Counted from the first letter of the stretch, positions 16,559 to 28,239 are shown. The stretch: DNA of 42,033 nt from Caedimonas sp. (GCA_016794245.1 JAEUKR010000014.1:1-42033), one strand, 5' to 3'. Notes: generated by a model from the sequence alone, not told the origin. Numbers and translations: made by a program.

Positions 16559-16987
16559 ATGACGACTGTGTTGCTTGTGATTCATATTATGATTGCCATC
16601 GCCATGGTGAGCATGATCCTTCTTCAAAAGAATGAAGGAGGCGGTCCGGGGATAGGCGGCGGAACAATGGGGGGGCTGATGAGTACGCGCGGCACCGCCA
16701 ATTTATTGACGCGAACCACCGCCGTTCTGGCGACCCTGTTCTTTTTATCGACATTAGGGTTGGCGATAATCTTTAAAGGAGGGAATAAATCCGGATCCAT
16801 TCTCGATACGCCCGCCGCGGCTGTTCCCGTTGCGCCAATCGATTCCAAACGTGGAACCGCTCCTGTTTCTTCCGCACCCTCTGTGGCATCTGTGGCACGA
16901 ACGGTTCCTATGGAAAAAGATGTCAGGAAAGAGAAAAGGAACGATGTTTCCGGTCGTCCTTCTTCTTCAGACAAGGAAAACAAGTAA
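16559..16987 (+). CDS. secG: Preprotein translocase subunit SecG
   Basis: SecG is the small SecYEG subunit that aids SecA-driven translocation. Two transmembrane helices (about 3-22 and 50-70) flank the conserved LLQKNEGGGPGIGGG loop, followed by a long Ala/Pro/Ser-rich charged tail (about 60 residues). The total of 142 residues is longer than minimal SecG. ATG 16559 (MTTVLLVIH) fits the family N-terminus; the frame also has an in-frame ATG at 16544. pyrG follows six bases after the stop, the standard secG-pyrG arrangement. Confidence 0.95.
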   Translation: MTTVLLVIHIMIAIAMVSMILLQKNEGGGPGIGGGTMGGLMSTRGTANLLTRTTAVLATLFFLSTLGLAIIFKGGNKSGSILDTPAAAVPVAPIDSKRGTAPVSSAPSVASVARTVPMEKDVRKEKRNDVSGRPSSSDKENK

Positions 16988-16993
16988 CCAGGC

Positions 16994-18676
16994 ATGATTC
17001 GATATATTTTTGTTACGGGCGGCGTTCTTTCCTCTTTGGGGAAAGGTCTGGCGGCCGCTTCTCTGGCTGCGCTGCTTCAGGCGCGCGGATACAAGGTTCG
17101 TCTGCGCAAGTTCGAGCCTTATTTGAACGTCGACCCTGGCACAATGAGTCCCTATCAGCATGGGGAAGTCTATGTAACAGAAGATGGCGCAGAGACAGAT
17201 CTGGACTTGGGTCATTATGAACGTTTTACAGGGGTTTCCTGTCGTCAGAGCGATGCTGTCACCACAGGCCGGATTTATTCCGACGTCATCGCCAGGGAAC
17301 GTCGCGGGGATTATCTTGGCGCTACGGTTCAGGTCATCCCTCATATCACTGATGCGATCAAAGACTGTATTCGTGCCGACCTTGAACCTGACCTTGATTT
17401 CTTGATCTGTGAAGTCGGAGGAACGGTGGGCGACATCGAAAGTCTTCCTTATCTGGAAGCGTTTCGTCAATTTTCCAATGAGGAAGGCTCTCAACGTACG
17501 CTTTTCATTCATTTGACGCTTGTCCCTTATATTGCAAGCGCTGGCGAACTAAAAACAAAACCTTCGCAGCACTCGGTGAAAGAACTTCTTCATTTGGGAA
17601 TTCAGCCTGATATTCTTTTGTGCCGTTGTGATCGTCCTATCCCGCAGGAGGCTAAATATAAACTTGCTCTTTTTTGTAATATCAAGCCGGAATGCGTTAT
17701 TGAAGCCCTTGACGTGGATACGATCTACCAGGTGCCGATTTGTTATTCCGATGCCGGACTTGATATTCAGGTTTTAAGGCATTTTGATTTGGACGCGCAA
17801 AACAAACCCGCGCTGCACCGCTGGCATTCGATTGTTGATTGCCTTCATCATCCGCGCCAGGAGGTTACCATTGCGGTCGTCGGGAAATATGTGGCTCTCA
17901 GGGATGCTTATAAATCCTTGATTGAAGCCCTTTCGCATGGCGGCATTTCTCAAGACGTTCGCGTCAATATTGATTGGGTCGATGCTGAGGAGCTTGAGCA
18001 AACTGAATCTGAAGATGCCGTACTGCCCGCCGAAAAGATCCTCAAACGACTCCGGAATGCTCATGGTATTCTGGTGCCGGGAGGATATGGCGTGCGGGGA
18101 ACGGAAGGCATGATCGGCGCCATACGCTACGCCCGCGAACATAAAGTTCCTTACTTGGGAATCTGTTTCGGGATGCAGCTTGCTATGATTGAGGTCGCCC
18201 GTTCTCTCCTGGACTTGAAAGAAGCGAGTAGCACCGAATTTGGCAGCACGCCTTGCCCTATCGTTGGATTGCTCACGGAATGGCGGAAAGGCGAGGCGTA
18301 TGAACGCCGCGTCGCTGGCGGAAATCTGGGAGGGACGATGCGCCTGGGCTCCTATGAATGTCATTTGGAAACAAATACGCTTGCCCATTCCATCTACGGT
18401 CAAAAAGTGATTTGCGAACGACATCGGCACCGTTATGAAGTGAATATTGACTATCGTCCCCAGTTTGAGAAGTTAGGGATGATCTTTTCCGGTCTTTCGC
18501 CGGATGGTATTTTGCCAGAGATGGTAGAATTAAGGGATCATCCATGGTTTTTGGGAATGCAGTTTCATCCAGAATTGAAATCCCGCCCGTTTGAGCCGCA
18601 CCCTGTTTTTAAGGCGTTTATTGCTGCCGCTGTAAAAAGGGGAGAGGAGACGCGACATATGAGGGACACTGAATGA
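16994..18676 (+). CDS. pyrG: CTP synthase
   Basis: CTP synthase makes CTP from UTP, ATP and glutamine. The 560-residue protein is slightly long. The synthetase domain opens with [15 protein letters not shown] (P-loop-like, 4-18) and includes [19 protein letters not shown] and [11 protein letters not shown]. The class I glutaminase domain has nucleophile C391 in [10 protein letters not shown] and the His-Glu pair in [11 protein letters not shown]. The short gap after secG and the close kdsA downstream suggest co-transcription. Confidence 0.98.
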   Translation: MIRYIFVTGGVLSSLGKGLAAASLAALLQARGYKVRLRKFEPYLNVDPGTMSPYQHGEVYVTEDGAETDLDLGHYERFTGVSCRQSDAVTTGRIYSDVIARERRGDYLGATVQVIPHITDAIKDCIRADLEPDLDFLICEVGGTVGDIESLPYLEAFRQFSNEEGSQRTLFIHLTLVPYIASAGELKTKPSQHSVKELLHLGIQPDILLCRCDRPIPQEAKYKLALFCNIKPECVIEALDVDTIYQVPICYSDAGLDIQVLRHFDLDAQNKPALHRWHSIVDCLHHPRQEVTIAVVGKYVALRDAYKSLIEALSHGGISQDVRVNIDWVDAEELEQTESEDAVLPAEKILKRLRNAHGILVPGGYGVRGTEGMIGAIRYAREHKVPYLGICFGMQLAMIEVARSLLDLKEASSTEFGSTPCPIVGLLTEWRKGEAYERRVAGGNLGGTMRLGSYECHLETNTLAHSIYGQKVICERHRHRYEVNIDYRPQFEKLGMIFSGLSPDGILPEMVELRDHPWFLGMQFHPELKSRPFEPHPVFKAFIAAAVKRGEETRHMRDTE

Positions 18677-18696
18677 GAAATAGAATGGGGAACTAA

Positions 18697-19548
18697 ATGA
18701 CGACGCAACATACCGTGACGATCGGCGATGTCGCCGTTAAGACCGTTCAGGTCAACAACACGATGCCTTTTGCTCTTATAGCGGGTCCTTGTGCGCTGGA
18801 AAGTCGCGCTCATGCTCTTGAAATGTCTCAAGCGCTTAAAGAACTTGCCGAACGACTAGGGATCAGCCTTGTCTACAAAACCTCTTTTGATAAAGCCAAC
18901 CGTACCAGCGGTTCAGGCGAACGTGGACTGGGAATGGAAAAAAGCTTGCCCATCCTGGCGGAAATTCGCGAAACGATGCGGCTTCCCGTCATCACCGACG
19001 TGCATAGTGAATCACAATGTGCCGTCGTCGCGCAAGTCGCTGATGTTCTTCAGATTCCGGCATTCCTGTGTCGACAGACCGATCTTTTGAAGGCGGCTGC
19101 TCAAACGGGCAAGGCGATTCATGTTAAAAAAGGTCAGTTTCTTGCGCCATGGGATATGCACAATGTTGTGCATAAGCTTGAGTCTTTCGGAAACCGTCAG
19201 ATCCTGCTGTGCGAACGCGGTGTGTCTTTTGGGTATAATACACTGGTTTCAGATATGCGCTCGTTGCCTGTTTTAAAGGAAACGGGTTATCCGGTTGTTT
19301 TTGATGCGACGCATTCTGTGCAGCAGCCAGGAGGGCAGGGGACGAAAAGCGGCGGTCAGCGAGAGTTCGTCGAGACGCTTGCCCGTGCAGCCGTTGCTGT
19401 GGGCGTGGCGGGCGTTTTCATCGAAACGCATCAGGATCCAGACCATGCGCCAAGCGATGGCCCAAATATGATTCCGCTTCGAGATCTGGAAAAATTATTA
19501 AAGGTGTTGATGGCTTTTGATCAACTTGCGAAGAACCTGGGTTCATAG
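18697..19548 (+). CDS. kdsA: 3-deoxy-8-phosphooctulonate synthase
   Basis: KdsA condenses phosphoenolpyruvate with arabinose 5-phosphate to Kdo8P, the first committed step to lipopolysaccharide Kdo. The 283-residue TIM barrel has the family signatures [45 protein letters not shown] and [18 protein letters not shown] about 7 nt before ATG supports the start. Its presence implies the cell still makes an LPS core or lipid A-Kdo. It follows pyrG by 20 bp. Confidence 0.97.
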   Translation: MTTQHTVTIGDVAVKTVQVNNTMPFALIAGPCALESRAHALEMSQALKELAERLGISLVYKTSFDKANRTSGSGERGLGMEKSLPILAEIRETMRLPVITDVHSESQCAVVAQVADVLQIPAFLCRQTDLLKAAAQTGKAIHVKKGQFLAPWDMHNVVHKLESFGNRQILLCERGVSFGYNTLVSDMRSLPVLKETGYPVVFDATHSVQQPGGQGTKSGGQREFVETLARAAVAVGVAGVFIETHQDPDHAPSDGPNMIPLRDLEKLLKVLMAFDQLAKNLGS

Positions 19549-19719
19549 ATTGCCTTATGGTCGCAAAATGACTTTTTTCCTGTGATCCGATGCTCAAGTC
19601 TATTTGTATAGGCTGTGTATGCTGTGCTTCGGTTCTCGAAAAACAATCATTTTTTGCCTCGCAATCCGAATTCTGAAGAGAGATTCTGAATTATCTTTGG
19701 TGATCAAAGAAGTTTATGA

Positions 19720-21057
<1,338 letters not shown>

Positions 21058-21081
21058 TAAATCCTGCGGCGGCGTACCTGA

Positions 21082-21107
21082 AGACTTATTGCCTGGCCTA
21101 AATCTGA
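21082..21107 (+). repeat. short dispersed intergenic repeat, family 2
   Basis: This 26-bp stretch matches 36991-37016 at 23 of 26 positions (core TTGCCTGGCCT then AATCTG). It is intergenic at both places. It differs from the TA-ended element family but at 36991 lies inside its remnants. Confidence 0.45.
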
Positions 21108-21152
21108 GGACATGAGCAGGGTGAATCTCGATCTTCAACGCCTCCAGATTTT

Positions 21153-21200
21153 AAAAACAGTAAATAGACCCGACGAAGGATCTGTTTACTGTTTATTTCC
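21153..21200 (+). terminator. rho-independent terminator of eno
   Basis: AAACAGTAAA (21155-21164) is exactly complementary to TTTACTGTTT (21185-21194), with further GA/TC pairing inside. A T-rich ATTTCCTTT follows. It lies about 100 bp after the enolase stop. Confidence 0.65.
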
Positions 21201-21252
21201 TTTGCAATGGTAGGGTGCAAAGCGTCTTTGTCACAAATTGGGGAGGATTTTT

Positions 21253-21990
21253 ATGAAAGAGAGACTTTTTTGGCAGAGAATTGTATGGGTGTTGTTTTTC
21301 TTTAGCCAAAGCCAAATAAGTCACGGGTCTTTTCTGGTCGAAGAAGAACAGAGTAATCTCCCTATATCCTCTGCTTCAGATTATGAAATTGCGCGTCTTG
21401 TTCAAGAAGAGGAAAATAAAAATATTTCTGCACCGTATATTGCCAAGTCAAACATTTGTGACTTAGAGGCAGCTGATCGACAAAAGTTAGTTGATTTAAG
21501 CAAACGTCTGTCCAAATTCCCACAAGGAACAGACGTACATCACTTTAACAAAAACTTTGCAAAAGAAGCCTATCAGAAAGTTTATTCAATTGATCAAAAA
21601 ACGTTTTGCTCATCGTCCGCTCTTTCGCTTCTGAAAATTCGGGAAGAAATCAACCTGTCTTATGGGATGGATGAGCAATTCAAACGTCAACACCAGACAC
21701 ATATTATAAAAACTTTTAATATTATTTCAAAAATTCCTTCGGCTCAAACTATCGAGCCTGAAACGCGAACAAATCTTCTTCAGCTTTTGTCGAGGGTATG
21801 GAATCTGGCACAAAAAATAGATCAGCGTTTTGACCCTGGCATGAAACAATTTTTTCATTACCGAAATCTGGTGCTGGTTGGTCTTGCCGATAACATCAGT
21901 CAAGGGGGAGGGTGTCACGCAGGGATTGCCGGACGTCTGATTCAAAATTATGTCACGCTCAGCTTGTATTACTTCAATATTCTTTTGTGA
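21253..21990 (+). CDS. Unrecognised secreted helical protein
   Basis: A 245-residue protein with an N-terminal signal peptide (1-25: MKERLF, then a WVLFFF core, likely cut near SHG). The mature part is acidic at first, then mostly helical, with three cysteines (C69, C119, C221). Near the C-terminus ADNISQGGGCHAGIAGRLI (212-230) is unusually Gly-rich and looks like a conserved motif; I do not recognise the family. GGGGAGGA five bases before ATG 21253 fixes the start; the TTG further up would place the ribosome-binding site inside the gene. It stands alone between the eno terminator and a convergent transaldolase gene. Periplasmic or secreted location is inferred; function unknown. Confidence 0.75.
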   Translation: MKERLFWQRIVWVLFFFSQSQISHGSFLVEEEQSNLPISSASDYEIARLVQEEENKNISAPYIAKSNICDLEAADRQKLVDLSKRLSKFPQGTDVHHFNKNFAKEAYQKVYSIDQKTFCSSSALSLLKIREEINLSYGMDEQFKRQHQTHIIKTFNIISKIPSAQTIEPETRTNLLQLLSRVWNLAQKIDQRFDPGMKQFFHYRNLVLVGLADNISQGGGCHAGIAGRLIQNYVTLSLYYFNILL

Positions 21991-22100
21991 TGACGTGACA
22001 TATGCCCAGAGGATTTCAGGGTTTGGGGCATGAGAGAAGTCTATTCATGAAGTTTCATGAAGGGCATTGAAGAGCATAAAGCCTTTATCAAAAACCGCTC

Positions 22101-22766
22101 TCAGAGGATCTGGGTAATCTTTTGTCCTGTTTTTGCGGTGTCCTCCAGAAATATTTCCAGTCCTTTGTCGGTGAGAGGATGCGCGTACATCTGTTTAAAA
22201 ACTTTGCCAGGAACAGTGACAACGTGTACTCCTGCCTTTGCGGCTTGCACCACATGCAAAGGATGACGGATGGAAGCGGCCAGAACTTGGGTGGTCAGTG
22301 ATGGATAATTTTGATAAATTTGGCAAATTTCCTCGATCAGCAAAAGACCATCAAAGCTGATATCATCCAGACGCCCTATAAAAGGAGAAACAAAGGTTGC
22401 CCCCGCCTTGGCGGCCAACAGCGCTTGCGCAGGCGAAAAACAGAGCGTAACATTAACACCGATATTTTGTTCCCTGAAGGATTTGCACGCTTTCAACCCT
22501 TCTTTGGTCAAAGGTACTTTGATGACGACATTTGGGGCGATTTTACTGAGCGCAAACCCTTCTTTCAGCATGTCTTCACAGGTTATGGCCAGCACTTCCG
22601 CACTAACGGGCCCCGGAACAAGGTCACAAATCCCGGCGATGACTTTTTTGATATCCTGGCCGGACCTGGCAATAAGAGAGGGATTGGTCGTCACGCCATC
22701 AATTAACCCGGTTTGGGTCAGCTCTCTTATCTCCTGAATGTCCGCGCTGTCGAGAAAAATTTTCAT
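22101..22766 (-). CDS. Transaldolase, small FSA/TalC type
   Basis: The 221-residue TIM barrel belongs to the short transaldolase/fructose-6-phosphate aldolase subfamily. [13 protein letters not shown] starts the first strand, [14 protein letters not shown] is the substrate-binding loop, the Schiff-base lysine is K83 in VIKVPLT, and SPFIGRLDD is conserved. It would transfer dihydroxyacetone units between sugar phosphates in the non-oxidative pentose phosphate pathway; FSA and TalC activities cannot be separated here. The frame extends 15 codons upstream, but AGGA before ATG 22766 and the family N-terminus fix the start. priA is divergent, 32 bp away. Confidence 0.93.
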   Translation of the reverse strand: MKIFLDSADIQEIRELTQTGLIDGVTTNPSLIARSGQDIKKVIAGICDLVPGPVSAEVLAITCEDMLKEGFALSKIAPNVVIKVPLTKEGLKACKSFREQNIGVNVTLCFSPAQALLAAKAGATFVSPFIGRLDDISFDGLLLIEEICQIYQNYPSLTTQVLAASIRHPLHVVQAAKAGVHVVTVPGKVFKQMYAHPLTDKGLEIFLEDTAKTGQKITQIL

Positions 22767-22798
22767 CTTGCAGTTCCTGTGTTTGCAGAGTTTAACTA

Positions 22799-24847
22799 GT
22801 GTCATTATCATTCAAGTTCTGCGAGTATATCAGAGTGTCTCATCAAAAAGAAAGTCCAGATCAGCGTATCGGCGTTATTCTTCCTGTTCCTGTGGGACAA
22901 GTTTATGATTATCTTGTCCCCTCCTCTTTAAAGGCTTGCCCCGGGAATATTGTCACCGTCGAATTTGGTCGCCAGAAACTTCAGGGGCTTGTGTGGCATG
23001 AAGAACGGGAGGCGGATATCTCGGTCTCAAAACTTAAATATATTTCCGATGTTATCCCTGATATCTCTTTCAGTCCGGAAAATTTGCGGTTTTTAAAATG
23101 GGCTGCTTCTTATACTATGGCTCCTTTAGGGGCGATTTTGAAAATGATGGTGAGTGTTCCAAACATTTTTACGCCTCTTAAACGTCCGCGCCTTCAACTT
23201 TCTCCTCTTGGGGATCCAGACATCAATTTCAGTACGCGCGTCTTTAATCCTCAGCAGAAAGAGGCGATCGCATTTATCAAAAACCAGATCAGCAAGGGCT
23301 ATTCGGTGACTTTGCTTGACGGCATCACAGGGTCGGGAAAGACGGAGGTTTATCTGGACGTCTTGAGCGAATGCCTGGCAAAAGAACAGCAAGCCTTGAT
23401 TCTCTTGCCGCAAATTGCGCTCGCACCTCAAATCGCCGATCGATTTGAAAAACGGTTTGGCGTCTCTCCGACCCTCTGGCATTCCAGTTTGACACAATCT
23501 CAGAGACGCATCTCGTGGAAACGGATTTGTTCGGGTCAGGCTAAAGTTGTGATTGGCGCGCGTTCTTCTCTTTTTCTGCCCTATGCGCATTTGGGAATGA
23601 TTGTCGTAGATGAAGAACATGATCATGCCTATAAACAGGAAGAAGGCATTATTTATCAGGGGCGAGATTTGGCTGTCGCGCGGGCTTATCTGGGACAGAT
23701 TCCTTGTATATTGGCTTCGGCGACGCCTTCGCTTGAAACGGTTTATAATTGTGAAACAGGCCGTTATCATCGCATTCGACTGGAGTCGCGCTATGGTGTG
23801 GCACAATTTCCTGTCGTTAGTCTTGTTGATTTACGGGAACGCACGCGCCAGAAAGAGGGAAAGTACTGGATTTCAACGCCTCTGGCCATCAGACTTGAGG
23901 AAACGGTCGCGGTAGGCGAGCAAGCCTTGATTTACCTGAATCGCCGGGGCTATGCGCCCCTTACCCTTTGTCGGGCATGCGGAGAAAGGCTCCAATGCCC
24001 GTATTGTTCGGCATGGTTGGTCGATCATCGAAAATATGGCCGGTTTCTTTGTCATTATTGTGGTCATGGGGTGAACCTTGCTACAACTTGCCAGAAATGC
24101 GGCGCAGAAGATGCCCTGGTGGCTTGTGGGCCAGGCGTCGAACGGATCGTGGAAGAAATTGCCGCACGTTTCCCTTCTTTTCGTACAGCCATGATCTCAA
24201 GCGATACCGTGGAAGACGCGGACGCCATGGCTCACATCGCGGCAAAAATCAATAACCATGACATAGATGTCATTATTGGAACGCAAATGATCGCCAAAGG
24301 TCATCATTTTCCTGACTTGACTCTGGTAGGCGTCATTGATGCGGATTTGGGACTTTCGGGAGGTGATTTAAGAGCCAGTGAAAAAACCTATCAGCTGTTG
24401 CATCAAGTCGCGGGACGTGCGGGGAGAGAACAAAAACCAGGACACGTTTATCTTCAAACCTATACGCCTGATCATCCTGTTCTGGCTTCACTTATATCGG
24501 GGGATCGAGACGCTTTTATGTCCCAGGAAATGGAAGCCCGTAAAAGAGGGAACATGCCGCCCTTTGCAAGGCTTGCTTCGCTGATTTTTTCAAGTTTCCA
24601 TCGTGAAAATGTTGAAGCGACGGCGCGCGCTTTCATGCGTTGTGCGCCGCGCGCGCCAGATATCCTTGTCCTCGGTCCCGCGCCCGCGCCTCTGTCCATC
24701 ATTCGAGGGAAACATCGGTGGCGGATATTACTAAGGACGCCTCGAACACTATCGATTCAGTCTGTTATTCGTCACTGGATGAAACAAGTCAAAATTCCTT
24801 CCAGTGTGAAGGTAAAAATTGATATTGATCCATACTCCTTTTTATAA
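22799..24847 (+). CDS. priA: Primosomal protein N' (replication-restart helicase PriA)
   Basis: PriA recognises stalled forks and reloads the replisome. The protein has up to 682 residues, with an N-terminal DNA-binding domain ([17 protein letters not shown]), helicase Walker [12 protein letters not shown] (175-185) and DEEH box (271-274). The zinc-binding insertion has paired cysteines ([23 protein letters not shown]), and motifs V-VI include [15 protein letters not shown] and HQVAGRAGR. The start is uncertain: GTG 22799 and GTG 22835 are both possible, with no clear ribosome-binding site; homology begins near residue 23. Confidence 0.96.
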   Translation: MSLSFKFCEYIRVSHQKESPDQRIGVILPVPVGQVYDYLVPSSLKACPGNIVTVEFGRQKLQGLVWHEEREADISVSKLKYISDVIPDISFSPENLRFLKWAASYTMAPLGAILKMMVSVPNIFTPLKRPRLQLSPLGDPDINFSTRVFNPQQKEAIAFIKNQISKGYSVTLLDGITGSGKTEVYLDVLSECLAKEQQALILLPQIALAPQIADRFEKRFGVSPTLWHSSLTQSQRRISWKRICSGQAKVVIGARSSLFLPYAHLGMIVVDEEHDHAYKQEEGIIYQGRDLAVARAYLGQIPCILASATPSLETVYNCETGRYHRIRLESRYGVAQFPVVSLVDLRERTRQKEGKYWISTPLAIRLEETVAVGEQALIYLNRRGYAPLTLCRACGERLQCPYCSAWLVDHRKYGRFLCHYCGHGVNLATTCQKCGAEDALVACGPGVERIVEEIAARFPSFRTAMISSDTVEDADAMAHIAAKINNHDIDVIIGTQMIAKGHHFPDLTLVGVIDADLGLSGGDLRASEKTYQLLHQVAGRAGREQKPGHVYLQTYTPDHPVLASLISGDRDAFMSQEMEARKRGNMPPFARLASLIFSSFHRENVEATARAFMRCAPRAPDILVLGPAPAPLSIIRGKHRWRILLRTPRTLSIQSVIRHWMKQVKIPSSVKVKIDIDPYSFL

Positions 24848-24857
24848 GCAAGGTTAC

Positions 24858-24874
24858 AAGGAACATGTTTCCTT
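24858..24874. terminator. possible shared terminator between priA and the permease
   Basis: AAGGAA and TTCCTT (6-bp stem, 5-base loop) lie between convergent genes. The stem is short and no long T run follows, so support is weak. Confidence 0.25.
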
Positions 24875-24898
24875 TAATCGCCAGAAAAAGAACTTCGT

Positions 24899-26185
24899 TT
24901 ATATGATTTTTCTTTGTCGAAGCAGGTAGAGAGGGATTCCACTCAACGTAAAGAAACTGGCAAACAAAAGAGTCTCAAAGGGTGTAGAACTGATGGCCCA
25001 TATACAAAAAGCCAAAGCGACTCCGCCGCACATCCATTGCCAGAGCGACGGTGAGGCTTTTTGAGCATGGCTTTTCAGTATTTTTAAAAAAGCCAATGCG
25101 CAAATGACATAGATGAACAGAAATGACGTCACTGAAAAATCAATGATTTTGTTGATTTGATGAGAGAGGTTTTCATCAAGCGTAAAAACCAGAAGCGGAA
25201 TAATACACGAGCAACTGATGACAAGGCTCCAAAAGGGTGCGCCATAACGATTTCGCCGCGCAAAAAATGCCGGCATCAATCCATCCTGGGCAAGTCCCAA
25301 AGCAATTTGTCCGCTTGCCAGCATCCATGCGTTGAGAGTCCCAATACATACAATCGAAGCAATCAGAGAAATAGCAAGATGCCAGTTTCCTCCGAAAACC
25401 ACACGTGCGACATCGGCATAGGGCGCTTTAGAGTTCGCCAACTCATGTCCGGGAATCACGCCCATAATGCTCAGGCTGTTCATAAAATATAAAATCGCCA
25501 CGGAAAGCGTTCCAAGAATCACGGCGCGTGGAATTGTTCTGGAAGGGTTTTCAATGGAATCCGCAGGTGTTGTTGCCGACTCAAGGCCGATGAATCCCCA
25601 TAAAGTCAACAAGGTGACGTGACTAAGGATGTGATGAACGCTCATTTGAGATGCGACTTCTCCGTAGGTAAAGTTCTTAACGTCAAAAAAGAAAAGCGCC
25701 AGGAGAGGCATCAATAAAAGCGGAATAATTTTAAGATTCGTCAGAAAAAATTCGGCAAGACCGGCCACTTTTACACCTCTGAAATTAAGAGCGGTGATGA
25801 CCAGAAGGAGACCGACTTGCAGATATAAATGAACCATGGAGGAATGATTCCCGATCAAAGGCGTCAGGTAACTAATGCTCGCCGTCACCACAGCCGTAGA
25901 ACTCACCCATGAGATAACCCAATAAGTCCAGCCTGTAAAAAAAGCGACTCTGGGGCCGAACGCTTCCTGAACGTAGGCATGAGGTCCGCCTGTGCGAGGA
26001 AATTTTGCGCAAAGCTGGGCAAAAACCAAAGCAAGAATAATAGCGCCAATCCCTGAAATTACCCATCCTCCCAGGCTTAAAACACCATAGGGCGCCAGGT
26101 TGGCTGGCAACATAAAAACACCTGATCCGATCTGGCTTCCTGTCACCAATCCAAAAACAGACCAAAAACCGAGTTTGTTAGACAT
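24899..26185 (-). CDS. APC-superfamily amino acid permease (APA type)
   Basis: The 428-residue integral membrane protein has about 12 hydrophobic helices. The first helix carries GLVTGSQIGSGVFMLPANL, the unwound GSG segment that binds the amino-acid backbone in AdiC/CadB-like antiporters. FAQLCAKFPRTGGPHAYVQEAFG and WGFIGLESAT are further family motifs. It would import or exchange amino acids or polyamines at the inner membrane; the substrate cannot be assigned. GGAG eight bases before ATG 26185 fixes the start over an upstream ATG at 26239. Such carriers are common in host-dependent bacteria that take amino acids from the host. Confidence 0.9.
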   Translation of the reverse strand: MSNKLGFWSVFGLVTGSQIGSGVFMLPANLAPYGVLSLGGWVISGIGAIILALVFAQLCAKFPRTGGPHAYVQEAFGPRVAFFTGWTYWVISWVSSTAVVTASISYLTPLIGNHSSMVHLYLQVGLLLVITALNFRGVKVAGLAEFFLTNLKIIPLLLMPLLALFFFDVKNFTYGEVASQMSVHHILSHVTLLTLWGFIGLESATTPADSIENPSRTIPRAVILGTLSVAILYFMNSLSIMGVIPGHELANSKAPYADVARVVFGGNWHLAISLIASIVCIGTLNAWMLASGQIALGLAQDGLMPAFFARRNRYGAPFWSLVISCSCIIPLLVFTLDENLSHQINKIIDFSVTSFLFIYVICALAFLKILKSHAQKASPSLWQWMCGGVALAFCIWAISSTPFETLLFASFFTLSGIPLYLLRQRKII

Positions 26186-26390
26186 CTGATATTCTCCGTC
26201 TCGAAGATAAAAATTCATCAAAAAACACAAACAATGCAAATAAAATATGAAAAAATTAAGGAATAATCATTTATGCGTCTGGATAACGCTTTCGAGAAGA
26301 AGAAATAAAGATGTGTAAAGGTATTATATGCACAGGAAAAACACTCCAGTAACAGCACTACATCAGCTTACCTAGGAAAGTCAAGTTTTT

Positions 26391-26461
26391 TTATATCCTC
26401 AACGCCCTAAAGGATTTCAAAGTGTGAGGGGTTGAATATCTTGAAATTCTTTGAGTATGCT
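26391..26461 (+). repeat. dispersed TA-ended element, short copy G
   Basis: This 71-bp version ends in TTGAAATTCTTTGAGTAT, the family right end. Its inner part CTAAAGGATTTCAAAG is the inverse of that end, so the whole folds as a hairpin. It lies just after gshA and upstream of the permease gene, in the space 26186-26471. Confidence 0.55.
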
Positions 26462-26471
26462 ATAAGCCCAT

Positions 26472-27812
26472 TTAGAATTGCCGAGAACTCAAAACCTGCC
26501 TCATATCTCCCCCGCTTGCGTGGTAATCTTCCAAAAGTTTTTGGGCGGCTGTCTTGCCTGAGCGGATGATGTCTTCCACATACGCAAGATAAATAGACTC
26601 GTCCTGACCAGACTGATTCTTAAGAGCGCGCCGATCAAGGCCCTCTCGTGCAAGAGAAAGACAGACACGCGCGATCTCCTGAAAACTTTGTCCCCGCAAG
26701 GATGTCGCGAGTCCCTCTTTGGCTACCTTTTGATAAAGCATTTGCAGGTCTTCCACTGTCCATTCGCTTACGAGATCACACGCCGCGTTCAGGGACTGTT
26801 CATCATACAAAAGCCCTGTCCAGAAAGCGGGCAAAGCATTCACATGCGCCTCGGATCCGGCATCCGCTCCGCGCATCTCAAGATATCGCTTGAGTCTGAC
26901 TTCAGGAAAAGCAACCGTCAGGTGATCATGCCAATCCTGTAACGTCGCGAGGTGTCCGGGATAAGCCGGCAGCGATCCCCGCAAAAAATCTTTAAAGGAT
27001 TGCCCGGCAGCATCAATATATTTTCCTTTTCGATAAACAAAATACATGGGTACGTCCAGCATATAGTCTATATAACGTTCAAATCCCATGGACTCTTCAA
27101 ATACGAAATTGAGCAAACCGCATCTGTCGGGATCAGTGTGTGCCCAGATAAACCGGCGGAAGCACTCAAAGCCGTTCGGCTGGCCCTGGCTGAGAGAGGA
27201 ATTTGCAAAAAGAGCTGTCGCGACGGGTTGAAGCGCAAGACCAAGGCGAAACTTGCGCACCATATCCTGTTCCGACGAAAAATCGAGATTGACCTGAACA
27301 GTACACGTGCTGGTCATCATATCAAGACCATGTTTGCCCTTTTCAGGCATGTACGCCCGCATGATGCGATAGCGATCTTTCGGCATCCAAGGAAGTTCAT
27401 CGCGTTTTGAAACAGGATCACAACCGAGGCCTGTCGCTATGAAACCCAGAGGTTCAATGATCCGTTTCACCTCTTTGAGATGATCATGAAGTTCTTTTGC
27501 CGTTTCATGGAGAGAGCGAAGGGGGGATCCTGACAATTCCAGCTGCCCGGCGGGTTCCAGAGAGACAGAGGCTGAACCTTTTTGAAGGGCAATCAGGACA
27601 TCGTCTTCAAAAATGGGGCGCCACCCAAAATCTTGAAGTCCATAGAGAATCTTTCGAATTCCTTCTTCATAAGAAGCACGTTTTAAGGTTATCTGATCAA
27701 AGATAAATTTCTCATGCTCGACGCCGATTCTAAATGCAGCGACAGGTCTGCACCCTTGCATCAGATCCTTGATAAGGTCATCTTTTGAAGTGACGGGAAA
27801 ATTTTCCTCCAT
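26472..27812 (-). CDS. gshA: Glutamate-cysteine ligase (plant/alphaproteobacterial type)
   Basis: GshA performs the first step of glutathione synthesis, joining glutamate and cysteine with ATP. The 446-residue protein belongs to the GCS2 family in its alphaproteobacterial/plant form: RIGVEHEKF near the start, SLEPAGQLELSGSPL, the TCTVQVNLDF strand and MRGADAGSEAHVNALPAFW. AGGG ten bases before ATG 27812 is acceptable. Upstream lie repeat copies B and C rather than a gene. gshB is not in the window; grxC is. Confidence 0.95.
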   Translation of the reverse strand: MEENFPVTSKDDLIKDLMQGCRPVAAFRIGVEHEKFIFDQITLKRASYEEGIRKILYGLQDFGWRPIFEDDVLIALQKGSASVSLEPAGQLELSGSPLRSLHETAKELHDHLKEVKRIIEPLGFIATGLGCDPVSKRDELPWMPKDRYRIMRAYMPEKGKHGLDMMTSTCTVQVNLDFSSEQDMVRKFRLGLALQPVATALFANSSLSQGQPNGFECFRRFIWAHTDPDRCGLLNFVFEESMGFERYIDYMLDVPMYFVYRKGKYIDAAGQSFKDFLRGSLPAYPGHLATLQDWHDHLTVAFPEVRLKRYLEMRGADAGSEAHVNALPAFWTGLLYDEQSLNAACDLVSEWTVEDLQMLYQKVAKEGLATSLRGQSFQEIARVCLSLAREGLDRRALKNQSGQDESIYLAYVEDIIRSGKTAAQKLLEDYHASGGDMRQVLSSRQF

Positions 27813-27871
27813 TGAACGGAAACCCTTCTTTTGTTTTCTTGAATATACCCTTCGTTCTTCTCGGCGATGTC

Positions 27872-28001
27872 GTACCCTTCGTCTTTCGAGTTGTGGGAGA
27901 ATGTGTTGGATGTCGTTGCTAATCTTCCCTGCTCATAACGTTGCTGGAGCCTCACCGCGTATCCGCTCTCTGCTTCTCAATCCTGAAATCCTTTACGTAT
28001 A
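27872..28001 (+). repeat. dispersed TA-ended element, copy B
   Basis: A 130-bp diverged copy from TACCCTTCGTCTTTCGAG to CTGAAATCCTTTACGTATA. A second left end (TATACCCTTCG) lies 28 bp further left at 27844, suggesting nested insertion or duplication of the end. Confidence 0.6.
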
Positions 28002-28062
28002 TCATGTTATCATATGGATTCTTTGAGATATGTACACTATATTCAACACATAGGGTGATTTT

Positions 28063-28188
28063 TATACCCCCCCATCTTTCAAAAGCCGGGGTGTTGGAGA
28101 TCTGAATTTCTCCTACTCACAACACTGCGCAGGATTCGTCACGCATCCGCCGCCTCTGCTGCCCCAAGTTTTGAAATCCTTTGGGTAT
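28063..28188 (+). repeat. dispersed TA-ended element, copy C
   Basis: A 126-bp copy. The left end is TATACCCCCCCATCTTTCAA, the right end TTTTGAAATCCTTTGGGTAT, and the interior holds GCGCAGGATTCGTCACGC and ATCCGCCGCC, alignable with copies A and F. Its right end contributes the -35 box of the nagZ promoter. Confidence 0.75.
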
Positions 28189-28199
28189 GTACGTATATT
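28171..28199 (+). promoter_or_regulatory. nagZ promoter formed by repeat right end
   Basis: TTGAAA (28171-28176, inside repeat copy C) and TATATT (28194-28199, just outside) are exactly 17 bp apart, each five of six from consensus. Transcription would start about 35 nt before the nagZ ATG. Confidence 0.6.
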
Positions 28200-28239
28200 C
28201 AACTCTTGAAAGGCGCAGGGTTAAAAGCAGGATTAAAAA

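Larger units (their letters stand above)
27813..28239. other. 427-bp gene-free stretch filled by repeats
   Basis: The space between divergent gshA and nagZ holds an extra left-end fragment (27844), two element copies (27872-28001 and 28063-28188) and the nagZ promoter. No reading frame of note is seen. Confidence 0.7.

Noticed and set aside
17774-18430. 218-codon minus-strand frame
   Set aside because: It is antisense to pyrG and encodes no recognisable domain.
22005-22034. ATGCCC/GGGCAT inverted repeat between the orphan secreted gene and the transaldolase
   Set aside because: A six-pair stem with a long loop and no T run in either direction is too weak to call a terminator.
23126-23806. 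226-codon minus-strand frame
   Set aside because: It is antisense to the helicase core of priA and has a low-complexity Arg-rich translation.
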